In this document: positions 13,021 through 25,610 of the stretch, piece after piece | Position numbering within the stretch: the stretch's first letter is position 1 | How the letters are laid out: the number at the start of each line of letters is the position of its first letter | NCBI GenBank assembly: GCA_012845835.1 | Contig: JABAKD010000002.1 | Span: forward strand, 21,728,274 to 21,792,273 | Reading direction: 5' to 3' | Source: Undaria pinnatifida | Taxonomy: Eukaryota; Sar; Phaeophyceae; Laminariales; Alariaceae | DNA: 64,000 bases | Position numbers and translations under genes: made by a program | The notes under the pieces: generated by a model | Seen by the model: only the letters and a program-made list of their open reading frames with translations | Told to the model about the DNA's origin: nothing | The model's database searches: none

Positions 13021-13146
13021 ACGATGAAAAATCGACGAGCATTCCAGCTTAAAAGCTGGGATGCTGAACCCTATGCGCGATAAACGCAAGGCATGTACCG
13101 GGGGGGAAAAAAGGAAGACACCTGCGGCCTGTCCAGAGTGTAGCTG
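13021..13146 (+). mobile_element. 5'-truncated copy of the tRNA-derived SINE-like element
   Basis: It matches the 3' two-thirds of the copies at 21712-21990 and 49618-49338. Shared landmarks in the same order are AATCGACGA, GCTGAACCCTATGCG, a G-run with A's, GACACCTG and TGTCCAGA. The tRNA-like head is missing. Confidence 0.75.
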
Positions 13147-15482
13147 AGGGTAAAAAACCTCTTAGAGGTTTGAGCTGGGGAGTAAGAGTGATTATTGGAC
13201 ATATGTTTATGTATAGCTGGTATAGTGTTATAGCCCGATTTTCGTTACCGAGCATACTCCTCTCGAGCTCGCGAGTGGCTCAGCACCTTCGCTCAAAGAC
13301 GGAAATATTGTCTTTGCTGCAACGTATATGACATTATTTTCATGGAGGCGCTGTACGTCGCGAAATCGAAACGAAAAAAAGAAATCAAGATTAAAAAATA
13401 CGCGCTGTTTGGTTGCAACGTACGAAATCATTTCACACCTGGAGGCGGTGCGTATCTTATCGCGAAAGCGAAGCGAAAAGAAAAATTGAAAATAAAGTAG
13501 AGTGTAGCCGTTCGCGCTAGCCCTATACCTCGTACAATGTATCCCCCTACCATAGCCCTCTGGTCATTGTTGGGTAATCCCAGGTATTGCTTGCGGACCC
13601 AAACGACAACCTACGGGAATGCTGGTGATGTGCAGGGGATATCATCATGCTTGACATTCATCTCATCGGCGAACAGCATCACTAACATGTTAAGGGCTAT
13701 TCCCCTAACGAATTAAAAACAAAAGAAACACGATTCCTGACAAATGATCACGGTAACTGAGATTTTGAAAATCCAGAACTGTCGCGCGTTTAAGTGAAAT
13801 AAAAACTCGAGTTTTTTTTTTGCCAGAAATCCTGGCATATTTGTTTTTTGTTGGACATTTTCAAAGTTATACATGCAAAGTCAGGATTCGTGACGAATGC
13901 CACGATTCGCGATAATGCAACGTTTTTTGGTCACGATTCTCGACATTTTTTTTTTGTGGTCTTAATGAGTGACCGTTATATCTTTTGTTAGAAGCAGGTA
14001 CTCAGTAATAATATGTATATCGATGGCTAGTCGCAACGATCTCTTCAGTGTTGTTACGATCCAGTTTACCTACAGATCGAAGCGCTGACCGTGGCAGAAT
14101 CGTTGTGGAGTGCATATTTAACACCTTCTTTCGCCCATCTGCCGTTATACCCCCGCCCCCCCCTCTTGGTTGTCATTCCTCGCCATGCCAGAATTCAGCA
14201 CCAAAAGCGACGCGACAAGGAGGGCTACTGCTACCTCAACGTTTGTGCCCATACTGGCGTTGCTTGTTCTCGCAGTCCTGGCAGTTTTGTACGTGGCATG
14301 CTCGGGTACCAGCAAGCAACCCGACTTGTGACGATCACGGGGCAGCACGTGGTTCGGGCGGACGGGCAGGCAACACGACTTGCGATGATCGCGTAATAGC
14401 ACCTGTTTTCGGTGGCGTGAATTCCGTCCATACCAACCCTTAGGGGTGTAGATGATGGCAACTCCTGCTGCATTTTTACAAGTTTTTGCTGGGGTGGTAC
14501 TGCCCTCTGTCCCACCGGCCCTATGGTGTTACTTTGTTGGAGACTACAACGGTCTACTGACCGTTAGTAGAGGATGGCGTTGTTAATAGTTGGCGGCTAC
14601 AAGGACCTACTGACTACACGGGTGCACCTCAGTGGGCGTCATATTGCACTGTTGTGGATGTTGCACGACGCCGTACATGTCGTCGGCACTAAGCGTTGCA
14701 CGTCTATATTCGTTTCCCGTTCAAGTTTGGTGAATACGAAAGAACAGACGGCCCCATCGCTGCCGTAATCCAAACATTGGCTTTATTGCTGTGTGTATGT
14801 ACGTGTGTATATGTTGTTCGGAATTGGGGCTGTAGACGCGAAGGCCGCTGTATACGGCGTGGGACTGGGCGACTGTGTACCCAGGCCCGTCACCAGCTGC
14901 AAGACTACACGGTGTGCCGGATCGAGAAAATTCATGAGGTGTCGGGTGGAGATAAATCGTGACGCATGTTTTGCAGAAGTTCTTAGCCACCACTGCGTTT
15001 TTGTGGGGCAAATGCCCTTGCCTACTGCCCGCCACCGCGAAGACCTGCGTGCAACACCTCGATATGAACATGTCGTATTTTTTCTTTATGGCATTTCTCT
15101 TGCGAGTGTGGCAGCACATATACGCCATGCAGTGAAACCTCCACCAATAGTCATCATCGTCAGCGACCGTGCTGATTTCGGGGAGAAACACGCGTTGAAG
15201 GCGTCTGTTTTCGACATATATTGATAGAGCATCGTGTTATCCGAAACCAAACTAGCAGCAATCTATTCTGCCAGGCGACGTAGGGTGGAAGACGTGAGCG
15301 GATCTTACGCGAAAATATCACCAGCCTGCTATGTATGCGCATGCCCTACCACCGTCAGAGGCGCACTTGTCTCCCCGCATTTGTTTTCGCGCGTGCGTGA
15401 ACTTGCAGCAAACTCCCCCCCTTGCATCCAGCTCATTTCGATACCACTCCGCTGTTACCGATTTCTCGTACCATACAGCCAA

Positions 15483-18400
15483 TCAACCGTTTCGCCGAAT
15501 TGCCCACAACAGCGACTTAATTTCGCCGGTCAAGCTAAGCCTTGCCCTCACAGCGGGTTCGGCTTCCTTCCTCATTTTAGCAAAAGAAGAAGCATCGTCG
15601 GGGCCGCAAAAACTCCTCGCCGAGTCCCTCACGCCACCTATTCCTGATCCGCCACCTAAATATGTCCCTGTCTTACTATCTGACCGTACGCGGTCACCCC
15701 TGGATTCGAGGTGGACACTCTCCTGTCGATGTTCCCGCCGCGGTTTCACAATGGTGGGCTCCCTTCCGATAGCCGCAGGGTCTTGTGCCTCTGCACTTGC
15801 ACCCAAGAGCACCTTGGCGACGCAACCATGGCGCTGCTGGCGCTTCCCACATATCGTGCACGATACTCCGCCCTTCTCGTTCGTCTTTCCACACACAACA
15901 CAAGTCCAAAGGGATTCGACACTTGCTTGGTTCACCGCTTCGAGTTTTGCTAAGTTCGAACGTGCCGGAGACCCGTTCACCACCACCCCCGCCGAGCGAG
16001 GACGACTCTCTCCGTCGTCCACCCCCAGCAAAAAATGCACCGCCCTGGCTCGTGGTCTCACGGCTGAAGTCGAGGAGGACACGCCTCCTTTGCCTGTACG
16101 CACAGACGGAATCTGCTGCGCCACGCGCTTTAAACGCGATGGCGCTTCTCCCGTGATGCTCCCGCCAGCCCCCAGTCCCCCTACCGCCAAACGTTTCGGT
16201 GTTGTGTACAACTCACCAAAACTAGGTGCGGGGACCCTCGACAATTCGTTGCTACTACTGCTGCTGCCGTCGGGGCTGACACCCCTCATACAGGGAAACT
16301 TGCGGCCGGCCTGAATCGATATTTCTGTTTGCCGGATTGGACCCCCGTCCACGCAATCGACGCTCACTGCTTGGTTTGCTGTTGGGCCCCGATACCGGGT
16401 GACCCGATGAGCTAAAACAGCAGGGTCTTTACGCCCGTTCACGGGCAGAGGATGGACCCTGCCGTCGGTGCGATGGTTCATGGCCTGCTGGTCTTCGACG
16501 ACCTTCACATCCAACTTGTTGTGACCGATACATGATCTGAGTGTGGTCAGTTCTTTAACGTCGTCATCAACTTGTGGGTCTGTGCCGCTGACCAGCAGGT
16601 CTGTGCGCCGGACGATTTCTCGGCGCAGCTGGCTCACGACGGCTGAAGACGGCATTTCATCCAGTTTACGGCACAGGTACCTTTGTTGATTACCCGGTAC
16701 CAGGCAGCAGGAGGAAGGGCGTACAAGGACGGTAACATGTAGGGGGTCGTCACGGATATCTCACGATCAAGCGGAACTGAGCATCACCGAAGCGAGCACT
16801 AAATCTAACGACGTAAGCCCAAACGTTTCGCCCGAACGATACGATATATTTATCGGGTTTGTAGTTAAATATGACACAAATGTTGGCCATGATGCTCCCG
16901 CTGCGACAATCTCTTCTATGAACGCATTATTTCATGCTTTGCTTGTGTACCGCGAACATATCGTTCGGCTTCGTAGAACCCGAGATGTTTTGTGTCGCAT
17001 TGCATTTCACCTTGACAATGGCGAAGGCGGTCAATTGAAAAGAACACGATACGGAGGCCAACAACATGCTATTCCGTGCACTTTAGTTACTTTGGAATGA
17101 CCGATGATGGCTCACTTTTCGGACAAATGCGTGGCCATGTCGGTACGCATGCGCGGGCGCCCTCCCACCCCCGCCGACGCACTCCACTCAGTTATCTCGC
17201 GTTCGAAATCGGCATAGATTTCATTAGCGGCAACATCAGTGCCGATACAGAATGGCTTTTCCGTGCCTGTTCAAGACATGATATGGATTGTTGGCGGAAG
17301 CTGTTGAACAGGCAGATGTATATGGTAAAAGATCAGCGATGCTGAAGTTTGACCCGGTAGGTATTGAAAACGTGGTTCTAATGTATCGAAGTTGAGCCCC
17401 AAACATGGATATGGACTTTCAGAAAATTGGCATCGGGATATACTCCAAGTTCGGGCTATGGTATATTGCTGATCAGTCCCATGTCTTATCGAACGACTCT
17501 CACGCTTTCTTGATATCCTACCGCACCCACATTGATCAGTAGTCGCGGGATGCTTGTCGCTCGACAACAAGCGTGGAGATGCATATCCCGACGGTTTGCC
17601 AATACCGTCGCTTTCATGGATGATCGTTGGAGTGCGTGCTGTCGTCGGCGATCCGGGTCTTGTTTTTTTCTCTCGGCCCGAAGACCACAGTTCTGCTACG
17701 GGGACTTCAACTAACGAGCCGATGGCGGCTTTTGTACCGCCCCTTTTAACAACGACGCCGACACCCCCACCATTTTCCGGGTCCAAGATGCTAGTGCCGC
17801 CTTCGGTATTGTTGCCCTGGTAGATCAGCTCACCCTCTGCGAGGGATGCTTCAGAGCACGACGAAGATGTGCGGCCGTTGTCATCGATATGGCACAATTT
17901 TCCTTCGCTGCTGCTCGTTCACGATAGGGGGACGATCGGTCGATATGTGTGTGAGGTTCCATCAAGGTATCACCGCGCAGGGACTCGCCGGCAAGGGGGA
18001 ACGGAAACACCCATCACCAGATGGCTCATGCGTGAGGGGAGACTAACAACTACAGCAGTGGAAGTGCGGCGAATCGTCGTGATAACCCGCGGCTGTGAAA
18101 TATCGCATTCCTCCTAAGCATTAAGTGGTGTGGTGCCGACTGGGGTATACTGCTCTCCAACCTTAGCGTCGCTGAGCATCACGCATGCATATGTGCGTGC
18201 ACACCACCAAACATAGTAACGGCAACGGCGACAAGAGCACAATAACAGAGTTTTCGGAAAAATGGGAACGGAGCCTAAAATGAGAACCAAGCGTTATCTC
18301 CAGAACCATGTGGTGTATCAGAGAACCAAAATGATGCTGCGAAACCCCTTGGCCAGCCCTGTGAGAGGAGCTCGTCAGAACGGTCATGCTCCATCTGGTG

Positions 18401-19865
18401 CCTTCGGGTGGGCGCAAAAAGCGATGTACGCTGGCTTTATTGTGATTTCTCTAGATGCCGGCTACCGTGGCGATGCCGAGGACTTCCAGCCTGAGCGACA
18501 GCTCATTCGAAGGCTGCTGTACAGCCCCACAGGACTGTCAACTTTTTCTCTTGGAGTTGTACACAATTGGTTTGCTTTCTAAAACAAAGCCGTTCGTTCA
18601 TAACCTAACAAGATACCCACCCTAGACGATCAATCGCTCGTTCCGGCGTGAACGCCGACGAAAACGCCGCGAGTATTAATAGCTTCATTTTCGCGAAGGG
18701 AAAAAACCCTTCTGTAGAAGAACCATACGGAAGATGGCAGTTCTCTTCGCTTACCGGCTGTGCTTCGTCTCGGTTACAGGCGTGGGCCTTGCTCCGCAGC
18801 GAATCTGAAAAGCGAGCCGAGAGAAGCCACTGTAATGAGGAAAATCTGGGTCCCGTCAGACGTATCACGATATCACCCGTGGGATAAGCAGCTTTTCAGA
18901 GGGTACGTTGTTTCAACCTCGACAGAAATGTAATAAATTTGTTATATTTATATTAATCAACCAACGATAGCTATATTCCCGTCCAATTGGTCTATTTTGG
19001 TCTATCGAAGCGCCAGGTCAGGTCACCAATTCATAATATCAACATTTTTTCAGATCGTAGCAACGTTAGATCCAGTAATACCACAAGCTGATGCACGCCA
19101 CCTAAACACGTAGTGGATGGCCAAAGGGGAGAGGGGAAACGACCCCTGTCTGCTTTCCAAGAGTACGTTTTGCTGTTGCCGGTTGCTCGTCTCGCGGTCA
19201 TCGCGGTAGGAGCCTGCAAATTCGTTTGCGATACGACTGCTGATCTAATGATCAAGATCACTCGACTCGCGCACGCATACATAGACTACCGATATTTTCG
19301 CGTGAAATATCGCCCCCAACACATAGATCGGTACGTATCGTTATTACTACTGCTGTTCTAATGATCAAGATCACTCGACTCGCGCACGCATACATATACC
19401 GATATTTTCGCGTGAAATATCGCCCACAACTCATAGATCGGTACGTATCGTTATTACTACTGCTGTTCTAATGATCAAGATCACTCGACTCGCGCACGCA
19501 TACATATACCGATATTTTCGCGTGAAATATCGCCCACAACTCATAGATCGGTACGTATTGTTAGCTCTTACCACGTTATAGTCAGAACACCGTAATCAGG
19601 TTAGAGGCCGCGACCTTAGCTGCACGTATCGTACCTCGTGAATATCATGCAAGCAACCCTCCAGCAGCTCCAATGTCGGTGTTTGTTCGATCTTGCCATT
19701 CTGCCGCCAGGCAACAAGTTGCGGCAGCTGCACTTCGCTGTCAACGTTGATGCAAAGCCGATCGCCTCGTGGCTGCGTCTGCGCGGATGTTGTGGGGTCG
19801 GGCGCTGCAGCCCGAACTTTGTCGATATCCTCGAACAAGTCGGTAGCAAGGCTGTAGAGGGACAT
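15483..19865 (-). CDS. RanBP2-type zinc-finger protein, seven exons
   Basis: Exons on the minus strand are 19865-19635 (ATG, MSLYSLATDLFEDIDKV), 19213-19102, 18804-18755, 18534-18466, 18042-17974, about 17836-17522 and 16642-15483 (TGA). Phases agree across most joins. Strong sites include TTTGCAG, CTTTTCAG, TTGACAG and CCG|GTAAGC. The last exon carries WTCVVCGKTN followed by CTICGK (15908-15849), a W-x-C-x2-C-x3-N-x6-C-x2-C RanBP2 finger, which binds ubiquitin or single-stranded RNA in known proteins. The rest, about 660 residues in total, is Ser/Gly/Arg-rich and probably disordered, so the ligand cannot be assigned. Uncertain points are the exon 5 donor (17974, or 18018 which fits the frame of an AG acceptor before 17836), the exon 6 start (17836 or 17834) and the exon 7 start. 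It is divergent from the LRR gene. Confidence 0.72.
19241..19562. repeat. Tandem repeat, about 113/110-bp unit, nearly three copies
   Basis: GATCAAGATCACTCGACTCG starts at about 19250, 19363 and 19473. Each unit contains the inverted repeat CGATATTT...AAATATCG around CGCG and ends with ATAGATCGGTACGTAT. Copies two and three are almost identical; copy one has a 3-bp insertion. It sits wholly in the first intron of the zinc-finger gene. Confidence 0.92.
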
Positions 19866-20388
19866 CGAGAACACCTACGCGTACACGTACCTGGTACAGC
19901 AGTATTGTAGTAGTAAACTTTTGCACCATCGCCGCACGATATATCGCCAGTAATGTAAGGTATCAATATACATGTAATCAAGCGTAAGGTGCCAGCCCCA
20001 CGACAAATCGACAAAAACATACACGCGGGGAAAAAAAGACTCGCAGCCATATACCAGGTACCAGGTGTACTTGTAGCTGTATCATGAATCAAGAGCTTGT
20101 GCATTGTCGACGCCGTTGAACTTTGAAATTATGAAACCGTCAACAATAAGCATATTGATTAGTCCAATATTGTTTGTTAGACGCCAATTGGTCAATGTGA
20201 TAATATGCGGCGAGATCGTTAACGACCATTTTGCATCATTATTATGCACTAGAATTTAAGGACCGGAAAGTATGTTTTATAAAATAACAATGCTTATTAA
20301 GTTTTTGCCCAAACTGGTACCTTGCACGCGCTCGATACATCCCCCTCGCTTGCCCACCGCCCAAGCCACAGAGAGCCAGATCCACAAG

Positions 20389-20493
20389 ATGCAAGCAGCT
20401 CAACCGCTGGTGCCTGGCGAGGAATTTGACCATGGTCTGCTTTCATCCCCGCCGTCCCCGACGAAGATGCGTCGGTTGTCCCCTGCTATGATT
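20389..20493 (+). CDS. Candidate short first exon, unassigned
   Basis: An ATG at 20389 opens 35 codons of protein-like composition (MQAAQPLVPGEEFDHG, then SSPPSPTKMRRLSP) and ends at ATT|GTGAGA in phase 0. It could be the upstream exon of the plus-strand LRR gene, whose first recognised exon is also in phase 0. It is 5.1 kb away and nothing links the two directly. Confidence 0.25.
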
Positions 20494-21711
20494 GTGAGAA
20501 CACTCTATTTCACCTGGCTCAAAGCAGCAGCAGTACGAGGTACTGGCATCGCTTTGTCTTGCTGGCATCAGGTAGATGGTAGATGTATCTGTGTTTCCAG
20601 CTTAGACTACTCGTATCGCACAAGGGAGTGGTAGACCGCAGCCATGGCAGGCAGCAGCAGCAGCAGTAGTGTTGAGAGGTAGCAAGCTCAGGGCGTTGGT
20701 CACGTTCGTATCCGTGAGTAGGAGCCTGCTTTATTGCACATTGCAATTTTTTGGCACTCACTGCTGATGTGTGGGCGGACTCTTTCGGCGGCCCGTAAAA
20801 TTCAAACCACGATTTTCTATTGTTACAAGGGCTCCGCATGGGTGCCGGCACCGGCACCCGTGCTTCGGGTAGGGCAGGGCAGCACTTCGAATTGTTTGAT
20901 TCACAATACTTAGTAGATTAAAAAAAGTCACCACACACAATCATAGTCTGCGCGTACAGTATGTAAGGTAATGCCAAGCGTTCGATATAGACTAACAATC
21001 ATAACAATGTACTACTATTAATAGCTAAAGTTCTTCAAGTGAATCCGACTCCGAGCTTCATTCATCAGATTTCGATCGGATAAATCCGAGCACACGCCGA
21101 CTGACCCTTTAGCCTGGCGACGAAACGTGTCGAGTGCGTTTCTTATGGTAGTCTTACTCAATCAAGCATCCGGGGCCAGTAAGGTGACTGACCATGTCCT
21201 CTGCGTGTAATTGGAGAAGTTGTACATGGACCAATTGCTTTATACAACAGCAGTCAGTCCAGATCGAGTCGATCGGAGCAACTTGCTTGGGCATCGTATA
21301 ATTACAGCAGCAGTAATACACTTCACTTCTTTTCTTTTTCCCATCCCATTTATTGCGATGCTCGCATTACTCTCGCGCCCTCCCAGTAGTGTAACTTAGA
21401 TCCGGCGTCATATAGCGGGCTCCCCTCCCCCCTCCCCACTACGGTACCTGCCCTAATTTTCATCGCGAGCAGAATTGAGCATTTTCTTGCCTCGTCGATT
21501 CGCGTCGAATTGAACCTACCCACGCTGCTAGGCGATTTCATCAGTTAGTTGATCATTTATTTCCTTCTTGTTTCTGCAAATAAATAAATCCAGCAAAGCT
21601 CACAACGGTGGTTATTCAACTTAAGGACCAACGCTAGTACTCGTAGCACTAATAGTATTTTCGAGTGTAACCCCACTACACCACGGGGGCGACCGGCTCT
21701 AAATCACTCAC

Positions 21712-21990
21712 TGCCCCGGTGGCGTATCAGGTTATACCCACGAGCCTGGTATAGGTCAGCTTCGTGAGTTCGAATCCCCCCGAGTGCGTACTCGAATAAT
21801 TTTTCGTCTTGTGCACTAATTAACTTGCGGAAAGCGCAAGAGCGTGAGTTAGCAACACTCGATGAAAGATCGACGACCAGTGGGTGCTGAACCCTATGCG
21901 CCAGAAAAAATGAAGGCAATAACCGGGGGGGGGGAAAGGAAAGGACGACACCTGTGACCACGGCTTGTATGTCCAGAAGCTGGAAAGTGT
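21712..21990 (+). mobile_element. tRNA-derived SINE-like element, full copy
   Basis: The head contains an RNA polymerase III A-box-like TGGCGTATCAGG at 21720-21731 and a B-box-like AGTTCGAATCC at 21767-21777, spaced as in a tRNA. An unrelated body of about 200 bp follows, with GAGCGTGAGTTAGCAAC, GCTGAACCCTATGCG and CACGGCTTG. The same head plus body occurs on the opposite strand at 49618-49338, and the body alone at 13021-13146. This architecture is that of a tRNA-derived SINE. Confidence 0.82.
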
Positions 21991-23554
21991 AAGTGTGCCA
22001 ATTTTTTTTTAGAAGTAGCTACTTGTAGAGGAGATGATCAATCAGCAACCAGCAGCAATCAGGAGCACGTCAAGGACGAAGCAACACAAACTTATTTGTC
22101 AGTTACGTACCAACACACGACCGCTTGCACTTGATCGGCAAACGACCACAGCAACGGAGTCAGGGACCACAGCAACAACAAAGCAAGCCATCCTACCGTC
22201 TACTTATCTTCACCTTCGAGTGACGCAGCTTAACAACAGGAGGAACTTGTAAAATACAACCCTCGAGGCCCCGGGGACGCAGCCACTCGCAATGCTGCTG
22301 TGTGGCTTTTCCTGGCGCAGTAACCGTAATCACTACTACCTCCTCCTCGTTTAGTCATGCGTGCGCTTGCCACGTTTATATTAATGTAGACTACGCGTTT
22401 ATGTGTACGTGTACCTACCGAAATTCAAAACACAAACGCACTACGTACTATGATCCCTACCGCAGTACCATGGGGATTTTTTAGAGTATTATTATTATTT
22501 GTTCCGGCACAAAATATGGCGCCAATTTGGAAATAATGTCTTGCCAAGTTTTATTTTATCAACCTCTCCATACATCAAGATCCGAAGAATAACTGGAGAG
22601 TACCGTTCAATACAAATTTTGCGCTCTTCTCGCTTGGACGGCGGCCTTTGAACAAAGTGATTTGACCGAGAAATGCTACAGTACTGCCCGCTGAGCTATA
22701 CTTGATCACTTGCCTGAGTAGTTCAGCGGGTAGTGCTACTACATATATATGTTAAACTACCAAAATTACCATTCATGATGTCTTCAGCGCGCACGCTTGA
22801 AAAAGACAAATATGAAGTCGGTGAGAATAGAACTCACGACACATAGCACTACCCAGTGTCACTTGACTCAGTAACACTCGCAGTGAGTGGGTTATGCAAA
22901 TAAACAACCAAACAAATATGTTTTCCAGTTCGTTAATTAATTATCACCGACTTCGTAAGAGCGATCTCCGGAGCAATTTCCTCTCTACGTACTACAGTTA
23001 GTAGTACTCAGAAGAACACTAACAACTGGTCAAAGCCTACTACTATTAATACCTGAGCTCGCAATTATCTACGCGGTCGCAATTCGGCTGGTCAATTGCA
23101 TCAGGTACGTTATCTAGGGATTTTTTCATTTGTTTATGAAGGGTGTCCGTCTAGAATTTTAGATCCTAAATAAAGTTGTATCCCCGCGTTCGTTCCCGGC
23201 CGTAGGGAACCTTTCGCAGATGTCGTAGTATATACATATGATACGTGTTTATAAAGCACGTCATCGCTCATTTTTTATTGTTTATTTCTTTTTGTAGGTT
23301 TTTGTTGTACGTTGTTGTTGGCGCGTACCCAATTGATATTTTATCAGAAATTATTTTTTCATGTGCGTATTCACCCGACGAAGTTATACACATTCTTTAC
23401 TTGTACAACTCCTCCTGACAATTTTGAGCCTATATCAGGTTGACGTGCAGATCAAGCACGCTCGAAATGAGAAACACTTCAACAGCACCAAACGAAATAA
23501 TATTAAAAGACGAATTAGAGCGATCTACTACTGGTATTATAACACGCGCTCACG

Positions 23555-24190
23555 CCCTGCAGGCGTCAAGCAAAACAAACGCTCGAGAGTATACCACCGC
23601 AAAATTCAAAACTTTAGCAACTACCTACCGTTTGGAAATGATGCCAATTTTGGAAATTATGCAGACGCTGCAGACGTTATTATAAGATACAACCGAAGTC
23701 ACGAAAATACCTCCTCAAGATACAATATTTTTGCAACTTCTCCCTTGTCTCGCTCAGCATCCATCCGCGTTTACGTCGAGGTGCCCAACGGATAAGGAAG
23801 GGCGAGGGGCGTTGGAGCCGCCCCCCGAAGACTTGTACGTGTCTCATTCGTTCAAGCCCTGCAGTCGTCAAGCAAAATAAACAAACGCTCAAGCCCTGCA
23901 AGCGTCAAGCAAAACAAACGCTCGAGAGTATGCCACCGCAAATTCAAAACATTACAACAGCAACTAACGACCGTTTGGAAATGATGCCAATACTGTAAGT
24001 CATCCAGGCGCTGCATACTTGAAGATACAACCAAAATCTCCGGAATTCCTCCTCGACATGCGATACTTTTGCAACTTCTCGCTTGTCTCGCTCGGCATCC
24101 GTCCGCGTTCACGTTGATGTGCGGAACGGATACGGCAGGGCGAGGGGCGTTTGAGCCGCCCCCCGAAGACGGCGCTCGCACGAAGCTATT
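23555..24190. repeat. Tandem duplication, about 338-bp unit
   Basis: The unit starting CCCTGCAGGCGTCAAGC (23555) recurs as CCCTGCAAGCGTCAAGC (23893). Both continue through AAACGCTCGAGAGTAT, CCGTTTGGAAATGATGCCAA, TGTCTCGCTC and GAGCCGCCCCCCGAAGAC. A third partial start lies at about 23854. The open frame in copy one (23361-23795) is broken in copy two, so it is probably not coding. Confidence 0.88.
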
Positions 24191-25363
24191 TGACCGAGAA
24201 TTCCAGTTCCGCGAATCGCATACGGAGGCCAAGACAAAAGAAAACTCCTGACCGAATCCCTGAAAAAAAAAAATGATCTTGCATATGTATGTATTTTAAG
24301 GACGTCAGCCGTGAGTTCGACGAATTTCGGGTCAATGCTCATCTTTTCAATTTGTTCTGTGTTGGTGTATGCGTACGTAGCAGGTATATACCACACATAG
24401 TCACGTACGTTACCGGTAGGTATTGACTAGGTACAGCAGCAGAAGAGGTGCTGCAGCAGTCCCCTTCTTCTGCTGCTGTGCGCCAGGTAGGTACACAGCA
24501 GCAGTACGTAGCCACTGATACGGTCTGGTACGGATGGGCATCATAGGCCCTCGATGTTTATAAAAGAGATCGATCAAGCGAAAAAAAAATAAACCACACC
24601 CCAGCACTGGTGTTCAAAGTGGCCTGAACAGATTTTACGTACTTCCGAGTGCATGCGACTGGCAGCAGTTCAACCTCGCGAGGGCTGTACTGCTGAAGTA
24701 TGCTCTAAGCAACTGAAGAACAACAGCTTGCTATACTAACAGCAGTCCTCACAAGAGCAGTAGAAACTTCGTGGCCCAATCTTTAGATGCGCCCAGGAAT
24801 GGCACAAGATTGGTTCCAATATTTGGTCCGAACTTCTCAGACACATTACAAAGGAACGCACCCGATCCGCGCCCAATCTTCTCACGCCTACTACTCGTAC
24901 AGAGTATGACAGTATTAATAGTTATATGGTTATATTCCGCGAGAAGGCTAGCACGGGGAAAACGCGCAGATTATTCGCTCAATGCCTCGCACCTCGACCA
25001 GGTCACCGCCTATTAATAGCAGTCCCCGGGCTGGCACCGCCGTGACCTGCTTCGAGGCAGGAGGTGTACTGGTAGCCCAATCCGATACTTCCATTGAATT
25101 ATCAGCGTCAGCGTTAATTAACACAGCAGGTAATTTGTTTGCGCGAGCTTGGGTGCCTACCAGCGACCGCCGAGGGGCTCGCAAAAGACTGTGCCGGGTC
25201 TTTGGAAATAGTCGTGCTTCTTCTTATTATTGTTTGTACTAATAGTCGACATTCGCGAACAGCACCTTTTTCTATTTGGTGCATGTGCCTGCTGCCCTCT
25301 CGACTGTTAGAGCCAGTGTATCTGCACCGTTCCGTAGTGATTCCACGTCACGATCGCACCGCT

Positions 25364-25365
<2 letters not shown>

Positions 25366-25406
<41 letters not shown>
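25366..25406. repeat. (CTG)n microsatellite
   Basis: About 12-13 uninterrupted CTG units lie some 200 bp before the first recognised LRR exon. Confidence 0.95.
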
Positions 25407-25408
<2 letters not shown>

Positions 25409-25610
25409 TCTTTCGCGTCTGCATTTCCCGCACTTGCAATCGTTCGTACTATTTATATCAATAGTACTCGTTCGAAAGATCGAGAAATTTATCGTCACCA
25501 CTAACGGCTCAAAGATTGGCCGTTTTTGGAGCGTTCGCAGTTGGAGTGTCCTTTTGCTCGGGATGCACGAACCACTCGCTTTGCCCCGCTTTTTCCTGCC
25601 TCCCTTGCAG

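Larger units (their letters stand above)
7611..15482. other. Gene-poor stretch with scattered coding scraps
   Basis: This separates the first visible SHIPPO exon from the 3' end of the zinc-finger gene. It probably contains the missing 5' exon of the SHIPPO gene, which I could not locate. Separately listed items are the candidate remnant at 9.3-10.1 kb, the filamin-like fragment, the small LR-x-RY exon and a SINE-like copy. From 13.2 to 15.4 kb I see only AT-rich sequence, a CCCCGCCCCCCCC run at about 14149-14163 and unsupported short frames. Confidence 0.45.
19866..25610. other. Divergent intergenic region, repeat-rich
   Basis: This lies between the ATG of the minus-strand zinc-finger gene and the first coding exon seen for the LRRC9-like gene, so both promoters should be here. 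It contains one SINE-like copy, a tandem duplication at 23.6-24.2 kb, a CTG microsatellite and many TACTG/AGCAG-rich short motifs. The first LRR exon follows a good acceptor (CTCCCTTGCAG), so an upstream untranslated or short coding exon of that gene is likely within it. Confidence 0.5.

Noticed and set aside
15331-16314. Long plus-strand open frame of 327 codons
   Set aside because: It is antisense to the last exon of the zinc-finger gene. Its translation is Pro/Ser/Thr-rich with no motif, while the minus strand shows a perfect RanBP2 finger.
22690-22870. A-box-like TAGTTCAGCGGG and inverted GGGTAGTGCTA copies suggesting another tRNA-derived element
   Set aside because: The B box is poor (GAGTTCTATTCTC on the minus strand) and no second copy of a body was found, so a SINE cannot be supported.
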